Origin: Rotaria sp. Silwood1
Taxonomy: Eukaryota; Rotifera; Eurotatoria; Philodinida; Philodinidae
Assembly (NCBI GenBank): GCA_905250075.1
Contig: CAJNOP010000396.1
Span: 62,001-126,000 of the forward strand
Length of the DNA stretch: 64,000 nucleotides
Direction: 5' to 3'
This document shows positions 1 to 13,656 of the stretch, piece after piece. A program made the translations under genes and the position numbers. The number at the start of each line of letters is the position of its first letter. The stretch's first letter is position 1. The notes under the pieces were generated by a model. That model was given only the letters and a program-made list of their open reading frames with translations. It searched no databases and was not told the origin of the DNA.

Positions 1-2290
1 CTAAATTGTAACTATGGCTTCAATAGACCAATAAATACAAATAAATTCTTGACTGATCAAAAATTATTCATTCATATGCTCTACAAAATCTCAGGAACTT
101 CCATAATCTCTTTACTCATAATTGAAATACAGATTTTCAATTGAATAAATGAATCTTATTTTATGGTGAGCACACATTTAATATGAAAGATACTTTATAC
201 TTTGAATTTTATTCTTATCTCTTGGAAAAAAAGAATATCTTTTACATTTGAATGAAAACTGAGCAAATATTAACTCGTAAATTTATAACGTTGATTAATA
301 CTTTGAGAATAGTTTAATATTTCCTCTCGCTTTTAAAAATAAAGGATTTTTTTATATATATTAGATTTTTCTTGTCAAACGTTTTCTTTTGCTCTACATA
401 TAAAGTTACATTGTTGACAGTTTTATTTTCAGAGTACATAGTTTTTTTTATTATTTTTATCAAGGATAAACACTCAATATTTGAATAATCAACTTATATA
501 GTTTGCTGATTATTGAGCTTAGAAAAACAATACCAGAAGGATATCATCTGTGACAGAAATATGTTATTATATTTTCATTAATATATACAAGAGACTAATG
601 TACAACAAATACAAGATATTGAATTTCTTATTATGGCTGACGACATCAATAGAATATAGAAGAATTATTATACAAAATGAGCCATAAATAGCTCTATGAT
701 AGAAAGCTGAAATATCTTCGCTTTGATTCGATTGAATCAGTTGAATTTTTAGTTAATAATAATCTTATTTTAAGTTTTCTTTTCATATAAATAACGTAAA
801 CAAATATTAATGTCAAGCTATATCTTTTTTTTTGATGTCACTAAAGAAACTTCATCTGTTGTCGAATAAGAAAAATACATATAAAGTATTTCATAGAAAA
901 TTTTCCGTTGTCATCGAAGATAATAACAATAGGTCAAGACGACATGTATAAATGATACTATATTGATGCACATAAAGCAAGTTTTCTAAACAAATTCGTT
1001 GAAACTTTGTTTTCATGATACCAACAATAATACTTAGCAGTAATATATTTTTATTTTGTTTTTTTATCCTAGTGTTATTTATGGTCGTGAAAAAGATAAA
1101 GAACAAATATGCAAACACATGAGCAATAATAGAAAAAGACGACTACTGGAACAAATTAAAACGTTCGGTGTAGGCAAGAAACGTAATTGAAGCAGAAGGG
1201 ATTGACAATTATTTTTCAACAATTCCGAACACTTGAACTAGAAAAACAATTCAAAAATTTATTTGAAATGTCAGAACAGTTTTCAAAAAAAAAATAAGAA
1301 CAGACTTTCAAGAATAACTATTCGAAAACTATGAATCTCAGGAAGTTCAATACAGCAAAAAAAAACAAATGTATTAGTCGTAGACAAACTTAAATGCACT
1401 ATTAAAGATGTGTGAGAATAAGAAAATTGAAGATTTTTTATTAAACCTACGACTGAACAATTCATTAACATTTCATGAATTCAAAGACAAGTTGATACTA
1501 TTTTCATCAGTATTAGAAAAGCATAATGAGTTTATTAATATTAGTGCATTCATCTATTTATTAGCATACAGTGTTTGATTACTCTTGAACGAACATGCTT
1601 GTCGTTGTTATTAATATCTTTAACTACAAAAAAAAAATCCTTTTAACATATATCGAGAAATTTCATGCAACTATAGTAAATAATATTATTTCAAAACTGT
1701 AGCTCAATACTGATATGCAGAAAACGAAAGTTAAATGTAACAGTGTCAAATAAACACTATACTTGATGTAGAAGCATACATAACAAAAAATTCTTAGACT
1801 AGAGAGAACACTGACCTTTGAAAATATCTAATTATTATTGATCTTCTAAGTCTTTCAATAGCGTACATTGGATTACACTTTTACTAACTAATTCTATCAA
1901 AGCATGTTGTCTATATTTAATATCCTTATACGTACTTTTCTAAGAAATATTAATTATTAGACAGATGTCAGTGAAAATGTATAGAGAGAACAATTTTGAT
2001 GAGCTTTAACTGAACGAAGAATTTCATGGGACTGTGAAGAAAGCAGTGGAATCAAGAACTCTGATTTTTATATCTTACTTACGATGAAGACGTTTCACTG
2101 TACAAAACAAGGATGTTAATATTTTTAGAAGTATCTTCTATTGCCTATTCCTTTTCTTCTTTTGCTTATCGTTGATTACTACTTTACTTAGCCTTTCTTA
2201 CGGTTTTAGTATTATAATTGAGTGCTTTATACGCAATTTATAATGTCTAGTATATCCATCTTTAATATTTTCTACTTTTCATTCATTTCT

Positions 2291-2317
2291 TCCATTTATT
2301 TATTTATTTATTTATAT
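2291..2317. repeat. (TTTA)n microsatellite
   Basis: Tandem TTTA units are visible directly in non-coding sequence. Confidence 0.8.
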
Positions 2318-4452
2318 TTCGTTATTTACTTTTGACAGATTTAAAGGCCTTTCCCATTTACAAAAAAGAAAAAAATAAACGTTTTAACTGTTTATGCTCA
2401 TCGTAAAGTTATGTGCAAATCCAAACCGTTTAATATAAAAACCGCGTAATTAATAATTCAAATATTCTCAGGACTCAACAATCTTTTTCATTGTGTTTGC
2501 ATGTAACATTTTTCTAACGTTCTTCAATGATTTCGTTTTCATAATATTTATTTCAAAAACCAAATTCCTAAATCTCATCATACATAATTTTTTTTTCTTT
2601 GTTCAACTTTAAATTTTCTATGCCACTTTTGTCATCAGTTGAATATATATTTGTTTGCTAAGCATTGCACTTTTTATATCCTCATATCAATTTCATCATT
2701 ACAAGGAATTGATGACTACTAGAACTTAAGTTCCATCATACTGCTCCAGCTATTTTAAATTTTTAATAAGATCACCCGATTACTGCAAAAGATAAATATT
2801 CTATAATATTAACAATACTATCAAATAAAACTATTTTCGTGTCTGTGAAAAAAGTTAATAAGCATCCATTTTACTGTAAAACTCATTTCATTAATTTATA
2901 ATGCATGTGTATACTCATTAGTTGTCTGTAATGCAGTACAAAAACACAAGCAATCTTCGCAGTAAGTTTAATATGAGTATTAAATATCTATTACATGAGT
3001 TTGAGAAGATTTGTAAGATGAAGTTCAACAGGTAGAGATAACGTTGTTTTTAGTAGAAGCAAAGGCGTAAAAGTAATTTTATAACACGAGACTTCTCTTT
3101 GTGTCATAAAACGAGTATTAGGTAAAATTTCGTTCTAATGTGTCCATGAATAAAGTATTCATATATATTTGCTTTTAACAAAACAATTACAAAGGTCAAT
3201 GTTATTGATACTCGAAATATTCTCGTTTTGGACAACTGATTATATACATGTATATATATATTTCTTCTTATGCTTAGTTCCCAATGTATCCATAAATCGA
3301 TAGGTCGAAATATGATCTTTTTATGTGATGGATCAAATTGTTGACGGAAACACAACAGACTGTAAAATACAATTAAACTGATAGTTTACTTGAATGAACT
3401 TGTAATATCAAGTGTGCGTTGGTATTTGACATCAATGTGTTTTAATATTCAGCTAAATACAAAATAGTTCATTTGATTGCACAAAGAGTAGACTTTTTAG
3501 ATAATAGATAAATAACTGAAGTATATTTCCTGTAAGATTTTTCTTTTCTTTTTTTTGTTTTTTCTATTTGTAAAAAATTACGAATTTACATAAGGAGTTA
3601 TAACTGTTGAATAATAATTTGAGAACATATGAATAATAGTTTGCTTGATCCTATCTGCATGGAATGCAGCTCAAATGAAAAGTTATTTTATTAGTACAAA
3701 TGAATAAAATCGTTTACTTTCAATTATGACAGCTTGAAAGACAACGAAGTTTCTACGCAAAGATGATCGAGGTTTTTTTGATTATGAAAAAACTAAAAAC
3801 ACACTTAAAGGTCATAAGATAAGACTTAACTTGTGTTGATATGATTATCACTCGAGATTTAATGTGAAGAACAGCATATCATTCATGTAAGAGCGCCGAA
3901 TGATGATATAATATTACAAAAATCATATAGATCCATTGATTATATTCTCTGTGATCATCAAAAAGAAACATTGACAGTGATTGGAACGCTATTATCAATA
4001 TGTCAAGTTTAGAACCATTATTTCAATATGATTTTTTTATTAGAAAATTCTTTTCATCTATCTCAAAAAAAAAAAAACATTTTAGCCAGCATGCGAGCAG
4101 ATGTTGTATGTCTGTGCATTATATGTCCAACTTGGCAAATATTGAAATAGAGCAAAAAAAAAAAAGATGACTGAAGGTTTATGTATTTCTTTCTCTTTGA
4201 TGTGGTAATATACGTGATGTCAGTTGGTAGAAATAAGAAGAAAAAAGAAGAGAAGGTTGAACATTCACATTGTCTCACACTGTACTCTCATGTTTTTAAT
4301 TACCTTGATATTTACCGACAACCTTTTGTCTGAACATTCTATACATACATTTGTTTTAATTGATTAGCAATGGTATCAAATGTTTCTTTTTGTGTCTTTC
4401 ATTCTCATATTCTATAGTAACAATCAAGATAACGTATTTATCGTTTGTTTGC

Positions 4453-4471
4453 TCATCATCATCATCATCAT
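4453..4471. repeat. (TCA)n microsatellite
   Basis: Six consecutive TCA units, followed by a T run, upstream of the ninjurin gene. Confidence 0.8.
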
Positions 4472-4969
4472 TTTTTTTCTCTTCTTATATTAATACTCTG
4501 ATATATCTTGCGAGTCAAGACTACATTTTTTTCTCTCGATTGTTCTCTTTCTATCGATCGTTCTCCGTAATCTATATCATTCGGTCAATAGACGAGAAAG
4601 AACAATACTAGCAGAAGAAAAAAATATACGAGACATCTATAAGCGATCATCGTTATTCTATAAGATAGCTAAATATTCTGTCCTTTTACGTACATCAGAC
4701 TCAAATCGCAACGATTATATTAATAAAATGTAAGTTTATATTCAAACAAAACAATATAAAAACGATTATATTAATCTTGAATATGTTTTTTTTATCAACC
4801 TTCATATTTTTACCTCATCTGAATAATATTAAATATGGCCAAGACATAGAGAGAGTATTATATAATCGCAATATAAATCACCTGCTTATAACTTGCAGAC
4901 GTGTATTCTTGCTTCAATGTCAGATGTTTTAAGTATAGAATTAAACACAGCACTTTTTTTTTATCTAGG

Positions 4970-5407
4970 ATGCCGAAACAATCTATGAGTATTGAAAATG
5001 CAGGAAATCATCGATGTGATCTACCTGGCGGACATTGTACATTTAATAATTATGCAACCAAAAAAACTTTGGCTAATAGTAGTTTTGAAATAGCATTACT
5101 CGTAACAAATGCTGTTCAATTAAAAACTCTTCTTGGTCATAAAACAAATGAAGATACACTCTGGTACGTTGGTCTTATACTTGTTTGTGTCTCATTATTT
5201 ATTCAAGTTATAAATGCATGTATATTGGTTTTATTGGGTACTGATGATATATCAAAAGAACGACGACAACATCGTTTAGTATTATTAAATAATTTTTCAC
5301 TTATATTATCTGTTATTTTAGCTATTGTAAATGTTGTTCTTAATGTAATTGTTGCTGTTGATCCACAAATTCTATCACAAGCACTGAATGGTACTAAATC
5401 AGTTTAA
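4970..5407 (+). CDS. Ninjurin family membrane protein
   Basis: The 145-residue protein matches the usual ninjurin length (about 140-150). Visible order: a polar N-terminus, then the ninjurin core with NNYATKKTLAN, an amphipathic stretch and two hydrophobic membrane segments (about residues 65-90 and 105-130) separated by a charged loop. Ninjurins are homophilic adhesion proteins of the plasma membrane, and vertebrate NINJ1 oligomerises to rupture membranes during lytic death; whether this paralogue does so is unknown. I chose the ATG at 4970 because a polypyrimidine tract ending in TCTAG lies one base before it. The frame stays open 23 codons further upstream, but those codons lie in the tract and are probably intron or outron. 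The gene converges on GFER, with about 110 bp between stop codons. Confidence 0.88.
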   Translation: MPKQSMSIENAGNHRCDLPGGHCTFNNYATKKTLANSSFEIALLVTNAVQLKTLLGHKTNEDTLWYVGLILVCVSLFIQVINACILVLLGTDDISKERRQHRLVLLNNFSLILSVILAIVNVVLNVIVAVDPQILSQALNGTKSV

Positions 5408-5520
5408 AAATATCTCTTGTACATAATGAAAAAAAATTCTCTTGTATTCAATTCAATTAGAATTTTTTCTTTTGTTTTATTTTATTCAAAAACTAATAAA
5501 AAAAAAAGAAATGCAAATAA

Positions 5521-6126
5521 TTAATCACAACTACCATCTGTTGGTCCATCTTTCCATCTTTCTAATACTCGTTTACAATCAAATTCAGGTTTTCCTAATT
5601 TTTTATTAACTATATTATGTTGTTGACACATCCATGTTGAAATTGCAATACAACTTGAAACATCAGGTGGTGATTTAATAATTTCTTCTTGAAAATCAGT
5701 TCGACATTCAGGACAAGGAAATAATTTAGAAAATGAATTAATAAATTGTTTCATTGATTGTTGTTCTTCTTTTTTTGGTTCATTTGGATAATAAGCGGCC
5801 ATCGTATGAAGTAATGACCATGTTGCACGACCTAAATCATCACGCATTAATGGACATTCAGAATTAATTGAAATTTGTTGTTCAACAACAATTGATTTTC
5901 TTTCAGTATTATTATTATTATTAGTACTATGTTTTAACCAATCTTTAAAATCAATACAAGCTTTACAAGGTTTTTCAAGATGATTATCATCGATTAAATG
6001 AGAATTAAAAGGAGTTGAAGATTTTTTTGAATATTCATGATTTTCATCATTTTCTTTTATTCCTCGTGGACGGCGTTCATAACCACCACTATCTGTAGAA
6101 TCAGGATCAACAAATCGTTTGTACAT
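5521..6126 (-). CDS. GFER: FAD-linked sulfhydryl oxidase (ALR/Erv1)
   Basis: This 201-residue protein is an augmenter-of-liver-regeneration homologue. It has the family signature in order: a shuttle pair CKAC (C54, C57) in a polar N-terminal arm, the core start LGRATWSLLHTMAAYYP, the active-site disulfide CPEC (C138, C141) next to the FAD, the HN motif in MCQQHNIVNKKLGKP, and an ending WKDGPTDGSCD close to the vertebrate form. The enzyme reoxidises the import receptor Mia40/CHCHD4 in the mitochondrial intermembrane space and passes electrons to cytochrome c or oxygen. The coding region is one uninterrupted exon. The N-terminal arm contains a run of five Asn, the sort of low-complexity insertion common in this A+T-rich genome. 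All catalytic cysteines are present, so it should be functional. Confidence 0.95.
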   Translation of the reverse strand: MYKRFVDPDSTDSGGYERRPRGIKENDENHEYSKKSSTPFNSHLIDDNHLEKPCKACIDFKDWLKHSTNNNNNTERKSIVVEQQISINSECPLMRDDLGRATWSLLHTMAAYYPNEPKKEEQQSMKQFINSFSKLFPCPECRTDFQEEIIKSPPDVSSCIAISTWMCQQHNIVNKKLGKPEFDCKRVLERWKDGPTDGSCD

Positions 6127-8649
6127 GTGAAATGAAATCTATAAAAAAACAAAATACATATTTCATGCACTGATAAGTTTAACAGCTTCGATTAAAAATT
6201 TTTTTGCATAAAAAAATAAACTGTACGGTACAACGGAAAACGAAATGATTAGAGAGAAATCGTATTGATTCGATTTGTATTTCAATGCTTGATTATATAT
6301 TCAGCACAACGACATTTTATGTCATGTTGAAAATGTCGAATAAGATCTTACTAAATACAATCTAATGTCTTTTATGGTTTCCACCTCACTCGACGAAATT
6401 CTAGATGAATTAATCTAGTGAACTAGAGTTTTTTTCTTATTCGATAGGTATCAACATTAAAGTTTTAAGATTTTGAGGGTCTTAAAAATGAAATATGATT
6501 ACAATTAAAAACGCTTTTACTCATCCGAAGCGGTGAGGAGTTCTATTTGAAATGAGAGTAGTCTGAATGCTGTAGTTTTAAGTCTATTGAAAAAATATTC
6601 GAACGTGTGAAAGTTCCTTCATCCACGATTGTAACTAAATATTTTTATTATCCGTTAAATATGTTTTTTTTCATACAATTTCATGTTACATCACATAGAA
6701 AAACAGCATTACCTTGATCATATAACCTACAATAGTTTTATATTTTGTTAATAATACATGCTGCCATTTCTAAGAGAAATTTTTTTTCATTTTTTACAAA
6801 TCATTCTGTTCATCATAAAAATTAAAAATGAATATTAAGTTCTATAGAAAACTATTCGAACCATAGCTTTTTTTTCAATGTCAATTATGTTAGACGTAGA
6901 GATTGGTAAAAACAAGATCTTTATCCATGAAATTTCTTCTATGTGAACAAATAGATATTAATCTTTTCAAATTACTTTTAGAAATGAATAATGTTTTTGG
7001 GTTTGAGTCAGAGAAGATATTAATGATACTTGTGACTTTGATAGACTTAGTTCTGAAAATGTCTGAGTAGTCAAATGTTGACTGATCACTTGTAGAACTG
7101 GAAAGAAAAGTATGAAAACTTCTTGTTATATTATCAACTATTTCATAAAATATTGTCTTAAGAGAATCAAATGAAGGACAGTTAATAAAAGCTATCTACC
7201 TTAAACTACAAGACTCCGTCGATGTTTTTCAGCTGAGATAAACAGAAAGTTTTTGTATCTAAAATAAAAATATTTTTTAATCAAATATGAACTAAATCGA
7301 AATAACATAAACTATGACAAGATCGAATCAGAGATTATTTCCAATTGTTAGATACCATTTGACTTCTTATTTCACCTATTCAATTTTTCTGACGAAAACA
7401 GTCTTCCAACTGTTTAATTGTTTTCGAGTCGTGACTGTGTGCATTATATAGATCCAAATGATATATGAATATCTTGAAATGACTTCGTGCTCTTAGCGTA
7501 TTGCTACAAACATACTGCACTTTTACAATACTTCTTAAATAAATTCGGTGATGCAGAAAAACTGATTTTTGAATTTCGACTTGACATTTTGCATAGAGAC
7601 AGATCTTATTACAAGTAGTTGTTTGCGAATTTTTAGGCCTTATCGCTGTTCCTATGCTAAGATACAGCTGTAGAAATAGAGTGTCTGTTACATTACTCAT
7701 GTAAACCAATAGATTTCATGTTCTTATTTCAAGATGGAAATAAATTGAAAGCCCTGAAACTTTTATAAAACACCCTATTTTCGTTAAAGTCTGTTTCAAA
7801 TGCAAAGTTTGAAGTCGAAATTTGAAAATTTGTTTTTCTTTTACCATGGAATTTATTTAAAAAAATATCGTGAAACTGTAGCATTTCTGTAGTAAGAAGT
7901 TAAGGACACGAACTCTTTTTCAAAGTATTCATATCTTATTGGAATCTACATGATTCCCATAGTCTCGGCTCAAAAGGGATGGAACAATTCGAGAAATTTC
8001 CGTGTGAGATTGTGACAATCTTTGGAATGATTGAACCATGATAAAAAAATTCTAAAAATCTATCAACGCATACAGTTAGGTTTCTTATTATCAATATTCC
8101 TATCCTCTTAATATCAAACGAAACTTAATATAGGATTTTATTGTTGCGAATATGTTTTCTAAAGAGTCAAAATAAGTAGTGCATAATACAAATCAAATAT
8201 ACTCAGGTTAGACATTTTTTTAAATGAATTTTGAAGAGAAAATGTTGAACTATCTTACGAAAAATAACTTAAATCTCTACAATCATGTTACATCAAGACA
8301 TAGAAGAAGCATAACTTTTTGCCATATTCTGTCATACAGGATATTTTAAGTAATAACATTAGGAGTTTGTAATAGAAAAATCTCTCTATAATTGTATAAA
8401 TCTTACGAAAACATATTTGTAAACAAATTGCTGTTTCGTAGTTAGTAATATTTTCTCGTAAGGAAAAAAAAACATGGACATTTAGATTTACTTTTAGATT
8501 TCAATATAAAATTGAAGTATAAAAAGTTCATCAAAAAAAAATGAAATAGATGAATTAAAATATTGAATATAATATTTCAAAAATAAAGAAAACAAAAAAA
8601 AAGTAAATCTGGACGGAAAAATAGTTGCACATAAAATCAGATAATTTGT
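6127..8649. other. Intergenic, no gene seen
   Basis: Between GFER and the TMC gene I see no splice-consistent coding series. One 109-codon minus-strand frame at 7380-7709 has no family resemblance and no neighbouring exons. The GFER promoter should lie just above 6126. Confidence 0.5.
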
Positions 8650-11600
8650 TTAAAATTGTTCGTCTCTGTCAATATTATTGTCATCATCATATGTTTTTGG
8701 TTTAACATGTTTTCGTTTTTCTTTTTTAATCTTTTTTTGTTGATGTAATTTTTTCACTGTTTTTTCTCGTAATTTTTTTTTATTTGTAAGACTACTATTA
8801 CGTATGAATACAATCTAAAATATAATAAAAAAAAAATAATCAATATATTAACAAAAAAAAAAAAGATATGATATGAATATTACTTGTTTTTCAGCTAATT
8901 CTTCATGTCTTAATTTATAAGCAACAACAAAAAATATAGCACCAAGAAAATAAATAAAACCAGGTGATGTTAAAAAATTAATAATTGATATCCATAAGAC
9001 AGATGATTGATATTCATTTGAAAAAACTTCAATAACTTCATATGAAACATTCAATTGACGAAATGGTCCACAATTTTCACTTGGTTTTATTTGTGTTGTA
9101 AATACAACAACACATGTTACACTTACTATTAAAATAATATATGCCAATAAATATATCATATATTCAAGACGATGAGCATTCCAAAAAAGAACACGTTTAT
9201 AGGAACTTGAACCAAGTGAACGAATATATATATATAAACGATGGGAAATAAATGAAAATAATATATTTATTAATATCATTATTGATATAAGTGGAGAAAA
9301 ATAAATTCCAAGCCATATAAGAAATTGACTATAGAGTAATACAGGTGGACTTAATTGAACATGTAGATTAATACCATCGAAATTGAGACTCTTTTTACCA
9401 CACATTATATCGAATAAAATACCAAATAAAATTGGAAAAATTAATGATGCAAATAAATCTAAAAGAAATATTTTAGATTTTAATAATTAAAATATTTTGT
9501 GAAATTTACCTGATAATAAAAGTATATAGATATATTGACCATAAGCTGTTTCATAACATAAAGGTGCATTAACAAAAAAATATATAGTAAAGGATAACAT
9601 CGTACATATGTTCATAAGAATACATCTAAACAAATATTTCATTGAAGAAAAAATTTCTTGAATAAGTTAGTAAAAAGTGTTTGTGACTAATTAACAAAAT
9701 GTAACTCATTTTCGAATTTTTTTTTCCACAAAATATTATCGAACTTTTCACTGTTGATAGCTTCTCTTTTCTTGAAATCATTTTATTTTTAGTTAATCAA
9801 GTTATTAATTTGTAAATATGTACTAAAGTTATAATCTGTTAGATTGGTCTCCAAAATCAGAACTGAGATCGAAGTCTATTCAATGAATGATTGCACTCTC
9901 AAAGTAGCAGATCAATTTGATTTAATTATTATAAGATTACTGTCAAGATTGTGTGAAAACAAACTCTGTCTTTAACAAGTTTTTTTGGATGTATGTCTAA
10001 ATGAACAAGACTAACCGAGTAGAATTTATTATGATATCAAGTTGTTGGTGTCCGTTCTACTGATTTTGAAACCTTTTGTTAAATCAAATTTTAGGAACCT
10101 TGCTGACTCAATCTTTTCAATGGATTGTTGATTAAATTAAACTCATAACTTTCTAATAAACTGAATGAAAAGCTTAGATGATTTAAGTGTTACAAGGGTT
10201 GATAAATCGAAGTTAGTATATTCTATTTTGCCAATTTGAAAACTTATTCACTTATCAAAGTCAACACTTGTGAAAATCCACGAGATGCATTCAGATACAG
10301 CAGTTAAATCAAATAGAATTCAATGATTTGTCCTCCAAGTCTAATTCAATTTTTCGACCATCCTAGTAGGATGTAAAAAAGAGAGACGGACTAATTAATT
10401 ATTCATTTGTGTCTAAAGCTGTGCAAGATAAATGTTTGAAAGTTTTTCTCAGTCAAGATACAAGATACGAAAACAGCTTATTCCGCACATTTCTATTTGT
10501 GTTATTACATGGTTAGAAAAGTTAATTCATTTAGTTACACATATAATTATTTTCAAAACAATGCCTTTTATCTTTATCATTTTAAATAGAGTTTTTGAAT
10601 ATTCACCTAAATCCAACAGTATCTAATTTATCAGCTAAATATTGAAAATGTTCAACTTGTGCAAGAAGAACAATAAAATATGGTATTAATCGATTGATGA
10701 AAGCTACATAAATAATTGATCCCGAACAATCAATAGTTGGATTATCACAAGAAGATAAAATTAGCCAATTGATAGCACCTTTAAAATGAAAAAGCAAAAA
10801 AAAAAAAAAAAAAATAAATTAAATTATTTGTTGTTATTTTTCTTACCTAATCCAATAGCTAATAAAATGTACAATAAATTTTTTATAACCATTTTAATTT
10901 TATATCCACGAATTTTATTTTGATTCTGATGATTTGATTCAATTCTTTCATCATTTTCAATTAAATCTAGAAATTGTCTATGAAAAGCTGTCATATGTTT
11001 TTGTTTTTCTTTATCTGTTTTAATTGTATAATCATGTCGTGCAAATGTACACATAAATCCTATACCAAGTTTAGCACTTAATATTGAATCAAATAATTTT
11101 CGTTTATATGTTATTGCAAAACGTATTGTAATAAAAATAAACCAAATAATAAAATAAATATATGTTGTTATTAAATATATTAATGATAAATTATATTTCT
11201 CATCTATTATTTCTTTAGGATAAGAACCTTGAAAAAGAATTGTTTCAGATAAATAACCTTTTGTAGTAAATATTGATGAAAATGTAAATGTAACATTTGA
11301 AGATGTTGTTGATGATTTTAAAATATTATATGGTATAATGATTAATGCAAGCCAAACAATTAATGTTAATAAATTAATAAGAAAAAATCCAGTTTGAAGA
11401 TGAAATAATGCACTAACACCAGAACCATATTGCCGTTCAACTGAAGCAATTGTTGGAATAAATATATGAAAACGACGATTTTGTTTGATACTTGCTGTTG
11501 GATCAAATACAAAATTAGCGATATTATCAAGTTTACCCTGATTATCAGATAAATCTCTTTGAACACGATGAAGAAGTAAACGTTTAAATGAAAGTGGCCA

Positions 11601-11689
11601 ATCAATTTTTGTTTGAATATAACCAGTTATTTTTGAATAATCTTGATCGAATTCATGAGATAAAGCTTCTGCTGTACTACGATATATTT
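8650..11689 (-). CDS. TMC: Transmembrane channel-like (TMC) protein, 5' end unresolved
   Basis: Six-pass membrane protein of the TMC family (mechanosensory or leak channels related to anoctamins). Five exons can be joined with GT-AG boundaries and matching phases: 10847-11689, 10607-10778, 9510-9625, 8884-9458 and 8650-8814. Together they give about 623 residues. Landmarks are SVERQYGSGVSALFHLQTGF before the first membrane segment, GYLSETILFQGSYP in the first long loop, CYETAYGQYIYILLLSDLF (the TMC-domain signature) across exons 3-4, and FLIWLGIYFSPL followed by the last helices. The C-terminus is a short Lys-rich tail ending DRDEQF. Exon 1 with the start codon was not found: an acceptor TTTCAG sits at 11690 and the upstream 1.7 kb shows no clear match, so the N-terminus is incomplete. 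The family is clear, the subfamily is not. Confidence 0.9.
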
Positions 11690-13410
11690 CTGAAAGAGAA
11701 AAATTAATATGAGAAGCATTGATTACTTTGTAATAAAATGTATGATATGTTTTTCTATGAAAATATAGTTTCAATTCAAATTAGGCATCGATCAGCATCC
11801 AGTTCAATTCGTGGAAATGAGCTATGCAAAAAATTTTCTTCTGCTTTGGAAATAGTATTTCAGTAAGAAATGATTTTTTCGTATTCGAAAGTATCATTCC
11901 TCATAGAACTGAACTGTTCGAAGAAAGATTTTCAACATATTCAAATTAGAGTTAAATTTTTCGATCATCCATGCAAATTAAATTTAATATTTCTGAGCAA
12001 ATATAAAGATTTGCATCACTGTCCAAGCCAAAAAGGAAAGAGTGAACTTCAAGACTTCATGAAACTTTGCCAGGCATAAAGATATTAGAATCAATAGGAT
12101 TCGTTATTTTTTGCACATGTTAACAATCAGACGAAAACTGTACAAAAAGTTTCAGTTTCAGAAGTCTTACAATAAATCATTTTATGAGATTCTTGGAAGA
12201 TCTTGCTACTATGTAAGATGGTTCTATGAGATGATAGGAATTCCTATATGTTGGTGAGATCTCACAAAAATCTTACACTAAGATTTTAGTGTCAAGTTGC
12301 TGAAACTAATGAGACGACATATCCAACCGTCGAACACGATTCGATCCTTTAGTCTGACTTTAGTTAGGACCGATTGAAACTAAGAAAAACCTAAATGGAT
12401 TCGAATCTATATGTTATTCAATCAGACTTATGATCATTTTAGTAGTTTTTTGACTTTTAAGCCAGCTATTCATAGCAAATTCAATGAGAAGATTTTTATC
12501 TAAAATTTTGTTCATAAGTAAGGCTCATGATCTTTAGAGTATCTTGAAAGTCTCAGCTCAAACGAATATATACTTTCTAGAGATCACACTCGTTTCAACT
12601 GTAACTCTTAAGATATTCTAGTAGTTGTGAGTCCTATCGATGAACGAAATCTCAACTGAAAATCTCATCATTAAGTTTTCCTTCCTTTTTCTTGGATTTT
12701 CTTAGTTTCACTGAGGTCTATTCAGAGTCAAAATATTGAGTCAAACAGCATTGGACAGTTTGATATATTTCCTAGACGATGTATTCACATTGTCTTCGGA
12801 CAGATATTTGATAATTATCATAGATTAACAAATTAATATTTCTTCTGCTCATTATATCATGAAATGGTGCAGGTGCATAAGTCTTCTCTTAAGTAACGCT
12901 CATATCTATACTACATCGTCCTTCTATAAGTTTTTGAGTATTTATGCATTTTAGAAGTATTGGAGACTTCTTTGATGACGAGGGATTAACGATTTTGTTT
13001 TATCTTAAGTCTATTTTATTAAATAAAATCCTTTGCAAGAAATTGCTAATTTTTCCGATTAAATAATAAGAGTTAGTCGGAATCGAATAACATAATGACT
13101 TATCGAAGACTAGAAAAGTTTTCGATTTGGATATAAAATTAGAAATGTATTTCCTACAAGATTTTAATTACGTAGCTTCGATTTTGAAGAAAGAATAATT
13201 TTAATACAATAAATCATGCCCTTTTTTTCTAATCATTTGCGATTACCATGATTTATTCTAAGTATGTTTTCATACGTTGAATAAATATTTTTAATAAAAT
13301 TTAACACATTTATAGATAACATTGACGAGATTTATTTGTTTCACCTTGTTAAAAAAAAAAAAATTCTTTTCATTATTTCATTTTCTAAAACGTAAAATAT
13401 AAATAATGTT
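11690..13410. other. Intergenic or first-intron region of the TMC gene
   Basis: This stretch must hold the missing TMC start exon or its promoter, but I cannot point to it. A 69-codon plus-strand frame (11870-12079) has no family resemblance. The sequence near 12150-12330 is rich in short repeats of AAGATCTTGC-like words, without clear element ends. Confidence 0.4.
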
Positions 13411-13656
13411 TTACTGACAAGTTTTTTTTACGTAGAAGAAAAGAAAATACCAGAATAATTCTACTATGTTAAATGTGATTTTTTTTAATCTTAACCAATA
13501 GTTTATTCTTAGAGGTTGTTCTTGTTTCAATATTCGAATAGAATTCTCCTTACCATTTGCATTTTGTGGTCGTTTTTCTAATAATTTTCCATATTGATCA
13601 ACAAAATTTTGTAAATTTCCTTTTTGTCGTACTGCTTCAGTTATCTTGGCTTCCAT
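13411..13656 (-). CDS. Small unrecognised open frame, possible microprotein or exon
   Basis: An 81-codon frame starts MEAKITEAVRQKGNLQNF. Its N-terminal 35 residues look like genuine protein: amphipathic and charged, weakly reminiscent of a WHEP-type helix. The last part is hydrophobic (VELFWYFLFFY), which would make it a small single-pass membrane protein. Alternatively, a GTAAGG directly after the codons for NANG (near 13550) is a good splice donor, and this could be the first exon of a gene whose later exons I did not find. It lies about 300 bp downstream of the MRPL12 stop on the same strand. Function unknown. Confidence 0.35.
   Translation of the reverse strand: MEAKITEAVRQKGNLQNFVDQYGKLLEKRPQNANGKENSIRILKQEQPLRINYWLRLKKITFNIVELFWYFLFFYVKKTCQ

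Larger units (their letters stand above)
1..4968. other. Long stretch with no convincing gene
   Basis: I see no multi-exon coding pattern or RNA gene here. There are microsatellites (TTTA near 2291-2317, TCA at 4453-4471) and many homopolymer runs. Two short plus-strand patches look like decayed coding sequence. One follows an acceptor-like TAG near 1068 and reads VIYGREKDKEQICKHM. The other is an open run of about 60 codons around 1394-1580 containing KKIEDFLLNL and FHEFKDKLILFSS. Neither is recognisable and both are flanked by stops. The 5' untranslated region of the ninjurin gene is presumably in the last few hundred bases. Confidence 0.5.

Noticed and set aside
4901..4969. 23-codon N-terminal extension of the ninjurin frame
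   Set aside because: It runs through the pyrimidine tract and TCTAG acceptor directly before the family-length start at 4970.
7380..7709. 109-codon minus-strand frame
   Set aside because: No recognisable domain, no splice partners, and composition like random A+T-rich sequence.
11366..11605. Second minus-strand frame overlapping TMC
   Set aside because: It lies inside the long TMC exon in another frame and reads as hydrophobic noise.
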